Shown piece by piece: positions 1-7,330 of a DNA stretch of 10,549 bases. The position numbers were made by a program, and so were the translations under genes. Location of the stretch: assembly GCA_018714965.1 (NCBI GenBank), contig DVML01000031.1:1-10549 (forward strand), in the 5' to 3' direction. The notes under the pieces are model-generated. The model searched no databases, had not been told where the DNA came from, and saw only the letters and a program-made list of their open reading frames with translations. Numbering within the stretch: the first letter of the stretch is position 1; each line of letters begins with the position of its first letter. This stretch comes from Fimihabitans intestinipullorum. Its GTDB lineage: Bacteria; Bacillota_I; Bacilli_A; RF39; UBA660.

Positions 1-2126
1 CTTGATACTTTCGTTCCTCCACTTGCAGCGGTATACCATCCTAAGAATCTATGATTTGATCTTGTTGGTGTTGGAAGCGTTCCGTATGTTGCCCCTACAG
101 TTACCTTTTTACTAGTCGGACTAACACTTCCTCCGTTTGCATTGTAAGTAAGTGTAAATTGATTTTGAATTAACTTACTTACCGTAGCAGATTGAGTTTG
201 TAATCCAACTCCGTTCGTACACCTTGCACGGAAATTATATGTTCCAGTTGCTAAACTTCCAAACGTATATGTTGTGTTTGTACCATTTGCTACATAGCTT
301 GCTCCATTGTCTTTGCTAAATTCAACCTTCCTAATTCCAGATTGTGCATCTGTACAGGTTGCTTTTAATGTTGCACTGTTATACGTTGTTGAACTTACTG
401 CAACTGTTGCTGATGGTGCCGAAGTATCAATTTGTGTTACTGAGAATGAACTTGCTGTTACGTAGTTCGTTCCATCTGTGATTCTTGCAATAATCGTTCC
501 ATTTGCCGTAAATGTTACTTGCTTTGTCGTTGCCGGACTTGCAACGGTCGTCCAACTTCTTCCTCCATCTAAACTATACTGATATGTAAAGTTAGATTGT
601 CTTGCTGGATATGTAATCGTCACAACTTTCTTAGCCTGCCATCCTGTTTTATCTACCGCATAGGTTGGTGTTCCAATCGAATTTGTCGATCCACTTACTG
701 CTGTTGATGTAGCTGTCATCCCAGATCCATTCGTACATCTTACTTTGAAGTTATACGTTCCTGTCTTTAGTCCCGTAAACGTATAAGTTGTATTCGTTCC
801 TCCAGAAACATAACTACTTCCGTTATCTTTACTGTATTCAATTTTTGTTATTCCAGATTGTGCATCCGTACAGGTTGCTTTTATTGCAAGGGAACTGGTC
901 GTCTGGGTTGATACTGCTGCAACTGCTGTTGGCCCAGTCGAATCGACTTGTGTTACTGCAAAACTACTTGCAGTCACATAATTCGTGCCATCGTGTACTC
1001 TTGCAATGACTGTTCCATTTGATGTAAATGTAAGCGTTTGTGTCGTTGCTGGACTTGCAACTGTCTTCCATGTTTTTCCAGCATCTGTACTATATTGATA
1101 TGTAAAGTTAGACTGTCTTGCTGGATATGTGATCGTAACAATTTTCTTCGTCTGCCATCCCGTTTTATCTACTTTATAAGTTGGTACATCAATCACAGTT
1201 GTAGTAACATTTAACGTTTTACTCACAGACAATAAGCCTGCTGAGTTCGTCATTCTCACTTTAATCGGATATGTCGCTGATTTTAATTGAGTAAATTGAT
1301 ATTCAGCATCCGTTCCGTTATTGATCCACGTTTTTCCATCATCCTTGCTAAATTCTATTTTGGCAATACCACTTTCCAAATCAAATCCACTAGCTACAAT
1401 TTCAATACGATTACTCATTTTTTTCGTAAGTACTACCGCCACATCCTTTGGGGCAGTTGAATCAATTTGTGTCACTGCAAAAGAACTTCCTGTTTGATAA
1501 TGAATCCCATCAAAAACACGTGCTATGATGGTCCCTGGCTTAGTAAATTCAACTTTAGCAACATTACCAGTTCTCACGTCTAACCACGTTTTTCCACCGT
1601 CAAGACTATAGTCATACATTAACCCATCTTCTCTTTCCGGGTACTCTATCGTTACTACTTTCTTTGGGGCCCATCCTGTTTTATCTACACTATACGTTAC
1701 GAGCAGATCTTGTCCTACTTGACTACAATCTCCCTCATCAATCAAATATTCTTTATTCGTTCCATGGACACACCATTTATCATTTTCTATTTCCAATCGA
1801 ATAAGTCCACTCTTATTTAAAAATGCAGCTCCAGCACCATCAAAATTTCCTTTAAAAGATACTTTTTTATTTGAGACGTTTTCATCACCTTTATATTCAA
1901 CATCCTTTTGCTTTACAACATAAGATCCAAGTGCTTTCATATCATTTTCACTATTGTATTGTTCGATCGCACTTATAATTGATTTGACATCTTCTAAAAA
2001 ACGATTCTTTCGCGTCTCCTCGATAATTCCCATCACGATAGGAATCGTAATTACGGCAAGTACTGCCAAAATAACAATTACCGCTAATATTTCTATTAAC
2101 GTAAACCCTCTTTTATTTACTTTCAT
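1..2126 (-). CDS. Giant modular prepilin-like surface protein with tandem Ig-like repeats and InlB-type repeat (partial, C-terminus outside window)
   Basis: An open frame of 708 codons starts at ATG 2126 and runs off the left edge without a stop. Residues 2-12 (KVNKRGFTLIE) are a type III prepilin signal: peptidase cleavage after G7, mature Phe1 and the conserved Glu5 (E12). A hydrophobic helix follows to about 33. Residues 34-140 resemble a small pilin head with a Cys pair (C119, C134) placed like a D-region disulfide. Residues 147-650 are three alternating A/B modules of 172 residues each (the third slightly shorter); A begins VDKTGW and ends near TQID, and B carries a (S/A)GI.K(I/V)E(F/Y)SKD motif. 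Residues 657-708 match the InlB B-repeat/Flg_new pattern (YNANGG ... FLGWYT). The SD GGAGT at 2134-2138 and a consensus promoter support the start. By family knowledge, such N-termini assemble into type IV or competence-type pili. A role as surface adhesin or pilus-tip minor pilin is inference. No assembly genes (ATPase, prepilin peptidase) are visible. Confidence 0.88.
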   Translation of the reverse strand, partial: MKVNKRGFTLIEILAVIVILAVLAVITIPIVMGIIEETRKNRFLEDVKSIISAIEQYNSENDMKALGSYVVKQKDVEYKGDENVSNKKVSFKGNFDGAGAAFLNKSGLIRLEIENDKWCVHGTNKEYLIDEGDCSQVGQDLLVTYSVDKTGWAPKKVVTIEYPEREDGLMYDYSLDGGKTWLDVRTGNVAKVEFTKPGTIIARVFDGIHYQTGSSFAVTQIDSTAPKDVAVVLTKKMSNRIEIVASGFDLESGIAKIEFSKDDGKTWINNGTDAEYQFTQLKSATYPIKVRMTNSAGLLSVSKTLNVTTTVIDVPTYKVDKTGWQTKKIVTITYPARQSNFTYQYSTDAGKTWKTVASPATTQTLTFTSNGTVIARVHDGTNYVTASSFAVTQVDSTGPTAVAAVSTQTTSSLAIKATCTDAQSGITKIEYSKDNGSSYVSGGTNTTYTFTGLKTGTYNFKVRCTNGSGMTATSTAVSGSTNSIGTPTYAVDKTGWQAKKVVTITYPARQSNFTYQYSLDGGRSWTTVASPATTKQVTFTANGTIIARITDGTNYVTASSFSVTQIDTSAPSATVAVSSTTYNSATLKATCTDAQSGIRKVEFSKDNGASYVANGTNTTYTFGSLATGTYNFRARCTNGVGLQTQSATVSKLIQNQFTLTYNANGGSVSPTSKKVTVGATYGTLPTPTRSNHRFLGWYTAASGGTKVS
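177..1688 (-). repeat. Three tandem ~516-bp in-frame repeats coding for Ig/fibronectin-like double modules
   Basis: The motif VDKTGW recurs at residues 147, 319 and 491 of the prepilin-like protein, an exact 172-residue (516-nt) spacing. The units lie at 1173-1688, 657-1172 and 177-656, the last being about 160 residues before the InlB-type module begins. Units 2 and 3 are closely similar in DNA as well as protein, for example around 570-660 and 1085-1175. Unit 1, nearest the N-terminus, has diverged most. Each unit has two halves: A (about 75 residues, with YPxR and Y(S/T)xDxGKTW-like strands) and B (about 90 residues). Both look like beta-sandwich modules, but the fold assignment is inference. 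Spacing and coding potential rule out CRISPR. Confidence 0.85.
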
Positions 2127-2133
2127 CGCAATC

Positions 2134-2188
2134 ACTCCGTACTAGTCTATCATATTTCAAGTATACTATATGGTAGAAGTTTCGTCAA
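2134..2188 (-). promoter_or_regulatory. Promoter and ribosome binding site of the prepilin-like gene
   Basis: Read on the minus strand there is a -35 TTGACG (2183-2188), a 17-bp spacer and a -10 TATACT (2160-2165). The predicted transcription start lies near 2153, giving a leader of under 30 nt. An SD GGAGT at 2134-2138 sits 7 bases before the ATG. The match to the housekeeping sigma consensus is near perfect, so the gene probably has its own promoter, separate from topA upstream, whose terminator precedes it. Confidence 0.75.
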
Positions 2189-2210
2189 TAAAATCGGTTT
2201 TATTTCAAAT

Positions 2211-2236
2211 AAAAAGTCCCTCACGGGACTATTTTT
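2211..2236 (-). terminator. Rho-independent terminator at the end of topA
   Basis: The six-base stem AGTCCC (2215-2220) / GGGACT (2225-2230) with a TCAC loop is followed on the minus strand by a T run (2211-2215). The topA stop codon TAG (2229-2231) lies inside the hairpin, so termination and translation end overlap. An A/T run on the other side gives it some bidirectional character, but no convergent gene needs it here. Confidence 0.8.
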
Positions 2237-4256
2237 CGTAATCGCAATTGCTACATTTAATTTTATCTTTCTTCTCCGTCAACATACCCCCACACTCTGG
2301 ACATTTCTCTCCTGTAGGACGATCCCAATAGGCAGTTTTACATTTCGGAAAATTGTTACAACCATAGAAAAGTTTTCCACGTTTACTTTTTCGCTCGATA
2401 ATTTTTCCATCGCAATTTGGACAATCACAAACGACAACTTCTTCTTTTGGCTGTGCCTTGATATATTTACATTCTGGGTAATTACTACAAGCTACAAACT
2501 CTCCATAACGTCCTTTACGTACGACTAAATCACTTCCACATTCTGGACAAACTTCTCCCGTTTTTTCAGGGGCTTTCTTCTCCATTTGATCAAACGCTTC
2601 TTTTACAGCAGGTTCAAAATCTTTGTAGAAATCTTCCAAAGTTTGATACCAAACTTTTTTCCCTTCCGCAATTTCATCTAAATCTTCTTCCATTGCCGCA
2701 GTATATTTTACATTGATAATATGTGAGAAGTGTTCTTGTAATCGATCCGTTACTTCAAATCCAATTTCCGTTGGCTTAAACTTTTTCTCTTCTAAAACGA
2801 CATACCCTCGCGTTTTAATGTTATCCATAATTGTCGCATAAGTACTTGGACGACCAATTCCTAATTCTTCCATCGCTTTTACTAGCTTGGCTTCCGTATA
2901 GCGAGCTGGTGGTTTTGTAAAGTGTTGTTCTTTCGTAATGTCGTTTGATACGATCACATTTGATTGATATTCGTCTAATGGTGGCAACGTATTTTCTTTC
3001 GTATCTTCATAGTCTTGATATACCTTTAAATATCCATCGAAGACAATCACTTGACCGGTTGCCTTAAATTGATAATCATTATTGTCTAAAATTACAGTCG
3101 TATTTTCCGTTTTTGCATCTTTCATGAGGGATGCTAAAGCACGATAATAAATCATACGATATAATTTAAATTCATCATCAGATAGGTATGGTCTTACATT
3201 TTCTGGTGTTCTTTCGATGCTCGTTGGTCGAATCGCTTCGTGTGCATCCTGAACGTTTTCCGTCTTCTTTGCCATTTTGACATATCCTAAATATTCTTTT
3301 CCATACTTCGCTTCGATCCACTGATAAGTGCTACCGATAAATTCGTTTGATAAACGTGTTGAATCCGTACGCATGTAAGTAATAAGTCCGACTGTCTCAT
3401 CGGCAAGTTCAATTCCTTCGTATAACTTCTGCGCAACACTCATCGTTCTCTTTGCATTCATATTTAATTTATTCGAAGCATCCTGTTGTAACGTACTTGT
3501 CGTAAAAGGTAATTTTGACTTCTTATTCTTTACTTTTTTATCGACTGATTCTATCTTAAATGCATTGGAAAGTTGATCCAACACCTCGTTTGCTTCTACC
3601 TCGTTATGAATTTCAAAGTCTTTGTGGTTCTTTTGAAATAAATCCGCATCAAATTCTTTAAAGTGGGCATGAATCGTCCAGTATTCTTCCGCTTGGAATG
3701 CCTCGATTTCACGTTCGCGATCGACTATTAGTTTAAGTGCGACAGACTGTACTCTTCCTGCTGACTTTCCACCAGTTTTCGCCTGCATTAACTTACTCAA
3801 ACGAAATCCGATGATACGGTCTAAAATACGACGAGTCTCTTGTGAATTTACAAGATTTTGATCGATTTTACGTGCATGTTGAAATGCATCTAATACTGCA
3901 TTTTTCGTAATCTCATGAAATACGACACGGTCGTAATTGTTCTCTTTTAATCCCAACGTGTCATATAAATGCCAACTGATTGCTTCTCCCTCGCGGTCGG
4001 GGTCGGTTGCAAGATATACAAAACTTGCATTTTTTACATCTTTCTTTAATTCATCAATCGTCTTTTTCTTTCCTTTGATCGTCGTATACTTCGGTTTAAA
4101 ATGGTCTTCGATATCGACACCTAATCCATATTTCCCACTCGTTGAAAGATCTCTAATATGGCCTTTACTCGATACGACTTTGTAATCTTTTCCTAAGTAT
4201 TTTTCAATTGTCTTAGACTTACTAGGAGACTCCACAATCACTAAATTCTTTGCCAC
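2229..4256 (-). CDS. topA: DNA topoisomerase I (type IA)
   Basis: This 675-residue protein relaxes negatively supercoiled DNA by transient single-strand cleavage. The N-terminal TOPRIM domain (about 2-115) carries VESPSKSKTI with the catalytic Glu at residue 9 and TDPDREGE (84-91) for Mg binding. The DRIIGFRLS and SAGRVQSVAL segments (146-175) are typical of the family. The catalytic tyrosine is Y294 in YMRTDSTR. The C-terminus has three CxxC-type zinc ribbons (about 570-598, 610-641, 652-672). Length and layout are normal for Firmicutes TopA. The start is GTG at 4254-4256, chosen because MAKNLVIVESPSK is the conserved N-terminus and GGAAGTG lies a few bases upstream. It has its own promoter and terminator, so it is probably monocistronic, though read-through from the activase operon is possible. 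The dprA neighbour common in Firmicutes is absent. Confidence 0.98.
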   Translation of the reverse strand: MAKNLVIVESPSKSKTIEKYLGKDYKVVSSKGHIRDLSTSGKYGLGVDIEDHFKPKYTTIKGKKKTIDELKKDVKNASFVYLATDPDREGEAISWHLYDTLGLKENNYDRVVFHEITKNAVLDAFQHARKIDQNLVNSQETRRILDRIIGFRLSKLMQAKTGGKSAGRVQSVALKLIVDREREIEAFQAEEYWTIHAHFKEFDADLFQKNHKDFEIHNEVEANEVLDQLSNAFKIESVDKKVKNKKSKLPFTTSTLQQDASNKLNMNAKRTMSVAQKLYEGIELADETVGLITYMRTDSTRLSNEFIGSTYQWIEAKYGKEYLGYVKMAKKTENVQDAHEAIRPTSIERTPENVRPYLSDDEFKLYRMIYYRALASLMKDAKTENTTVILDNNDYQFKATGQVIVFDGYLKVYQDYEDTKENTLPPLDEYQSNVIVSNDITKEQHFTKPPARYTEAKLVKAMEELGIGRPSTYATIMDNIKTRGYVVLEEKKFKPTEIGFEVTDRLQEHFSHIINVKYTAAMEEDLDEIAEGKKVWYQTLEDFYKDFEPAVKEAFDQMEKKAPEKTGEVCPECGSDLVVRKGRYGEFVACSNYPECKYIKAQPKEEVVVCDCPNCDGKIIERKSKRGKLFYGCNNFPKCKTAYWDRPTGEKCPECGGMLTEKKDKIKCSNCDYEK

Positions 4257-4285
4257 CTAATCACTTCCTTTTTTTATACCACTCA

Positions 4286-4314
4286 TTTATACACTATAAA
4301 TTTTGCTTTGTCAA
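4286..4314 (-). promoter_or_regulatory. topA promoter
   Basis: On the minus strand there is a perfect -35 TTGACA (4309-4314), a 17-bp spacer and a -10 TATAAA (4286-4291), with transcription expected to start near 4279. It lies in the 97-base gap between the activase gene and topA. No convincing terminator hairpin is seen in that gap. Confidence 0.75.
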
Positions 4315-4353
4315 CTCTATTATTATGATTCTACGATCTTCTTTTCTTTCCTT

Positions 4354-5298
4354 TTATTCTCTCAATCCGGCCTCACATTTATTTCCCCACGTATCGACGA
4401 GTGTATGATTTTTATAGATATTTAAAACTTCACAATGGTTTGGACATTTCTTACACTCACGTCCAATCGTTTCGAATGAAACATCGCGCATATCTAAAGA
4501 AAATACTTGGTCACTTTTCTCTCTCATCGCAAGCTCCGCAATACCAATCGCTCCCATGAGATGACTATCTGGATCGACGATCACAGGCATACCTAAAATT
4601 TCTTCAAATTGTTTTACAACTCCTATATTTTTAGAAACTCCTCCCTGGAAGATAACAGGACCTACAATCTTTTTCCCCTTACCGACATTGTTCAGATAAT
4701 TTAAGACGATACTCCGACACAAGCCGGCAACGATATCTTCTTTCGCATATCCGATCTGCGCTTTATGAATCAGGTCCGACTCAGCGAACACTGTACACCT
4801 TGCAGCAATCTTGACAGGATTTTTCGAACGTAATGCCATCTTGCCAAATTCGTTAATATCGATACCGAGTCTTTTCGCTTGGCTCGATAAAAAAGATCCT
4901 GTCCCTGCTGCACATAACGTATTCATAGCATAGTCGACAAGTCTTCCATTCGACAACAAGATAATCTTAGAATCCTGCCCACCAATTTCTAAAATCGTCC
5001 GTGCATCTGGATATCGTGATAAAGTTCCCTTCGCATGGGCTGTAATTTCGTTTTTCACGACGTTCGCATTCATCAAAAGACCGATCAATTTTCGTGCGCT
5101 CCCTGTCGTTCCAATTCCATGAATTTCGTAATCTTTTGGCAATTCATTTTGAATCAACTTCATCAGCTTTCTAACTGCTTCTGTAGGATTTCCCTCCGTC
5201 CATATATAGGAAGACGCAACAACCTTATGATTTTCATCGATGACGACTGCTTTTGTAGAAATACTTCCAATGTCAATTCCTAAATAACCTTTTCTCAT
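4354..5298 (-). CDS. Acyl-CoA dehydratase activase-type ATPase (HgdC/BadF/BcrA family, COG1924)
   Basis: This 314-residue ASKHA-fold ATPase resembles HgdC, the 'archerase' that uses ATP to push one low-potential electron into 2-hydroxyacyl-CoA dehydratases. Visible motifs are the phosphate loop GIDIGSISTKAVVID (7-21), EIGGQDSK (104-111), CAAGTGSFL (129-137), RCTVFAESD (167-175), FQGGVSKN (217-224) and HLMGAIG (246-252). C129 and C168 are 39 residues apart, as are the HgdC cysteines (127 and 166) that hold a [4Fe-4S] cluster across the homodimer. An extra tail (about 262-314) carries C282, C285, C289 and C308 (CxxCxxxC...C), a possible second metal site not present in the roughly 260-residue HgdC. 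The ATG overlaps the upstream stop by 4 bases (ATGA), with a good AAGGA SD. It is the last gene of a three-gene operon. Family is certain; the partner and substrate are unknown. Confidence 0.92.
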   Translation of the reverse strand: MRKGYLGIDIGSISTKAVVIDENHKVVASSYIWTEGNPTEAVRKLMKLIQNELPKDYEIHGIGTTGSARKLIGLLMNANVVKNEITAHAKGTLSRYPDARTILEIGGQDSKIILLSNGRLVDYAMNTLCAAGTGSFLSSQAKRLGIDINEFGKMALRSKNPVKIAARCTVFAESDLIHKAQIGYAKEDIVAGLCRSIVLNYLNNVGKGKKIVGPVIFQGGVSKNIGVVKQFEEILGMPVIVDPDSHLMGAIGIAELAMREKSDQVFSLDMRDVSFETIGRECKKCPNHCEVLNIYKNHTLVDTWGNKCEAGLRE

Positions 5299-6371
5299 TT
5301 TTCCTTCCTCTTTTCCTTCAACATATCGTAAAATGCTTCTAACCTCGTTTCGATTCCTACTTCCGTCGTTCCAGCATCAAACGTAAAAAAGATTACGGGA
5401 ACATCATAGTCATGACAGATTTTCTGAATGATAGGCATCGCACCAATTTCCGGAGTACAAAATGATGATTTGATATGAATGATTCCATCGTACCCTTCTT
5501 CGCATAGATACTTCGCCCATGCGATATTGTCTGCAGCATCCGCTCCCATCTTATATTTAATATATCGAGATGCGAAACGTAACAAATATTTTATATGATG
5601 TTTCTTTTGAAACAATAAATAGTTTACATTTGTAAATCGTTTAATAGAAATATGATACTTTGCTAATGCTTTTTCTAAATAGTAATTAGAGAATGGTTCC
5701 ATCAAAGTATAGAGTTCCCCAATCACACCAATGCGAATTGGATGTTGTTCTTCTTTTAGTGGGAGTGCATACATCTTCTGCATATATTCTTTGTATCTCT
5801 GTTTTAATTGTGTTATATTTTTTACCTTCATAAATTTATGCAGCATCTCTCGCTCTAAATTTTCAAAACTTCCCTCTTCTTTTTCAAACCCGATTCTCTT
5901 GCGTACCTCATCTTCAAAGTGGTCCATATATGCAACCATACGTTTTGTAATCCGCGCATACTTCAAAAACTTACGAATCTGAAACTTGGGATCGATCTCT
6001 TTTACCATACGATACATGCGTCTTATATTCATCTTTCCCTTACTTACTAAATTTACATACTCAAATTGATATCCTAACCTTTTTAATATTTCAATCTGTA
6101 ATTCACTATAGTAACCATACTTACAGCCACCACCAGCCTGCAATAAAATATTAGCACCATTTTCTAAACTCTCTATTAAAGTCCCCAAAGTATATTTAAA
6201 TGGGGTACAAACAAAATCTGGACTATATTTCGTACCTAACTCAATCGTGCGACTCGTAATTTTAGGAGCAACTAAAATCTTACAATGGAATACATGCGAA
6301 AGTAAGTACTTCACAGGAACATAATAATTTCCCATATGAGGAAATGAAATCACTTTTTTCTTATCTTTCAT
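5295..6371 (-). CDS. Activase-associated cysteine protein, COG3581-like (2-hydroxyacyl-CoA dehydratase activase-related)
   Basis: This 358-residue protein resembles the module found in the large fused activase-related proteins of anaerobes, where it follows the HgdC domains. Family-like segments are the FVCTPFKYTLG stretch (53-63), GANILLQAGGGCKYGYYSE (72-90), IGVIGELYTLMEPF (214-227), IHIKSSFCTPEIG (298-310) and GIETRLEAFYDML (339-351). Three cysteines fall in these blocks (C55, C83, C305) and could ligate an Fe-S cluster, as in dehydratase subunits; that is inference. A charged, probably helical insert spans about 110-200. The gene overlaps both neighbours, by 11 bases with the gene before it and 4 with the activase. 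No clear SD precedes ATG 6369-6371, so translation is likely coupled to the upstream gene. The biochemical function is not known to me. Confidence 0.82.
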   Translation of the reverse strand: MKDKKKVISFPHMGNYYVPVKYLLSHVFHCKILVAPKITSRTIELGTKYSPDFVCTPFKYTLGTLIESLENGANILLQAGGGCKYGYYSELQIEILKRLGYQFEYVNLVSKGKMNIRRMYRMVKEIDPKFQIRKFLKYARITKRMVAYMDHFEDEVRKRIGFEKEEGSFENLEREMLHKFMKVKNITQLKQRYKEYMQKMYALPLKEEQHPIRIGVIGELYTLMEPFSNYYLEKALAKYHISIKRFTNVNYLLFQKKHHIKYLLRFASRYIKYKMGADAADNIAWAKYLCEEGYDGIIHIKSSFCTPEIGAMPIIQKICHDYDVPVIFFTFDAGTTEVGIETRLEAFYDMLKEKRKEK

Positions 6372-7260
6372 ACAACATATCCATAAAACTTTCTATTCTA
6401 GTTTCTATTCCTGCTGTCGCATCCATATCATCGATCACTAAATTTAAATGTGGCAAATGAATTTTTCGCATGACAAGTTCATTCACCAACGAGTCTGGTC
6501 CACATGGAAAAGTTGAAATAAATATCACCCCATCAATCTGATTTTCTAATAGTGCGATCGATCCAATCGCCTCTTTTTGATACTTCCAATAAAGTTCTCG
6601 ACTATATTTTTTTGAAGCTTTTCTCGTAACACTTTCATCAAACTCATCACTATAAATCAGTACACCACTATTTTTTTCAATTTGATCAGCTATTGGTCTC
6701 ATGAAATAATCATCGTGAATCGTATAAGAATGTCCAACAACTAATACTTTAAATCCACTACTACTCATACGATTATAATTTTTAGAAATCTTTTTATTCC
6801 GAATCATCTTATCCATTTTACAAGCAAGAGAGTATGCTTTTCTGATTTCAGAATAACTTTTAGATAGCTGTCTTCCCATTTTGAAAAATCCTTTTTTCTC
6901 CGTTTCGTGATTTTCATAATCTATATTGTAATTTAACAAAGGAACGTCAATTAGATTCTTAACAATATCGTAGGCTGCTAAAAAATTCGTACACGTCTGT
7001 AAATCTGTTCCGTAGTTGTCGATCCGTGGAACGATGATATAATCTACCTTTCCTTTTAGCGAGGTTACATGTCCTAGATAGGTCTGAAAAGATAGGCACA
7101 TTTCATCATTTGCAAGTCGTTTGCCATTTTTGATCACTTGTTGATTGGTCTTTTCACTCTCTATCACTTCACACCCGAGATGTTCGAAAAAATATCGCCA
7201 TTTCGTATGAAATTCTTGATAAAACAATCCTCTCGGTATGCCAATTCGAATCTTGTCCAT
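6361..7260 (-). CDS. DUF2229/COG3580-like activase-associated protein
   Basis: The N-terminus IRIGIPRGLFYQEF followed by WRYFFEHLGCEVIES (residues 4-35) is the DUF2229 signature. Cysteine blocks are DEMCLSF (C55), QTCTNF (C90) and FPCGPDSLVNE (C253), three candidate Fe-S ligands. The tail GIETRIESFMDML closely matches the tail of the next gene, so the two are distant paralogues. The protein has 299 residues. I start it at ATG 7258-7260 because AGGTGA lies just upstream and MDKIRIGIPRG fits the family start; an ATG at 7275 in the same frame would add five residues but has a poorly spaced SD. It is the first gene of the trio with the COG3581-like protein and the activase. In other anaerobes these parts are fused in one large protein. 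The function is undetermined; a reductase or dehydratase-like complex is inferred. Confidence 0.82.
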   Translation of the reverse strand: MDKIRIGIPRGLFYQEFHTKWRYFFEHLGCEVIESEKTNQQVIKNGKRLANDEMCLSFQTYLGHVTSLKGKVDYIIVPRIDNYGTDLQTCTNFLAAYDIVKNLIDVPLLNYNIDYENHETEKKGFFKMGRQLSKSYSEIRKAYSLACKMDKMIRNKKISKNYNRMSSSGFKVLVVGHSYTIHDDYFMRPIADQIEKNSGVLIYSDEFDESVTRKASKKYSRELYWKYQKEAIGSIALLENQIDGVIFISTFPCGPDSLVNELVMRKIHLPHLNLVIDDMDATAGIETRIESFMDMLYER

Positions 7261-7302
7261 ATCATCACCTATCATGATCCTATGAATACAAAAAACAATT
7301 TA

Positions 7303-7330
7303 TGTATATTTTTTTGAAACTCTCCCACAA
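7303..7330 (-). promoter_or_regulatory. Putative promoter of the activase trio
   Basis: On the minus strand there is a -35 TTGTGG (7325-7330), a 16-bp spacer and a -10 TATACA (7303-7308), which would give a leader of roughly 35 nt before the ATG at 7260. It is weaker than the other promoters in the window, and its -35 lies inside the inverted repeat at 7322-7342, so it may be controlled. Confidence 0.35.

Noticed and set aside
788..1009. Small plus-strand open frame within the repeat region
   Set aside because: It is antisense to the continuous prepilin-like frame, has no SD, and its composition is a Leu/Gln-rich shadow of the repeats.
177..1688. Repeats as a CRISPR array or satellite
   Set aside because: The period is 516 bp, fully coding, with substitutions that preserve protein motifs; there are no short identical repeats with unique spacers.
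1954..2145. Plus-strand 63-codon frame with hydrophobic content
   Set aside because: It is the antisense shadow of the prepilin hydrophobic helix and head; there is no SD, and the minus-strand gene is clear.
3937..4185. Plus-strand frames inside topA, the activase, COG3581-like, DHH and rnhB genes (also 5035-5283, 5731-5982, 8155-8391, 8956-9198)
   Set aside because: All are antisense to genes with strong family motifs and lack ribosome binding sites or recognisable domains.
4315..4353. Terminator between the activase gene and topA
   Set aside because: Only a weak GATC/GATT-type pairing was found, without a GC-rich stem or T run.
7261..7275. Upstream ATG at 7275 for the DUF2229-like gene
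   Set aside because: The AGGA before it is only about 3 bases away, while AGGTGA is well placed for ATG 7260 and the family N-terminus starts there.
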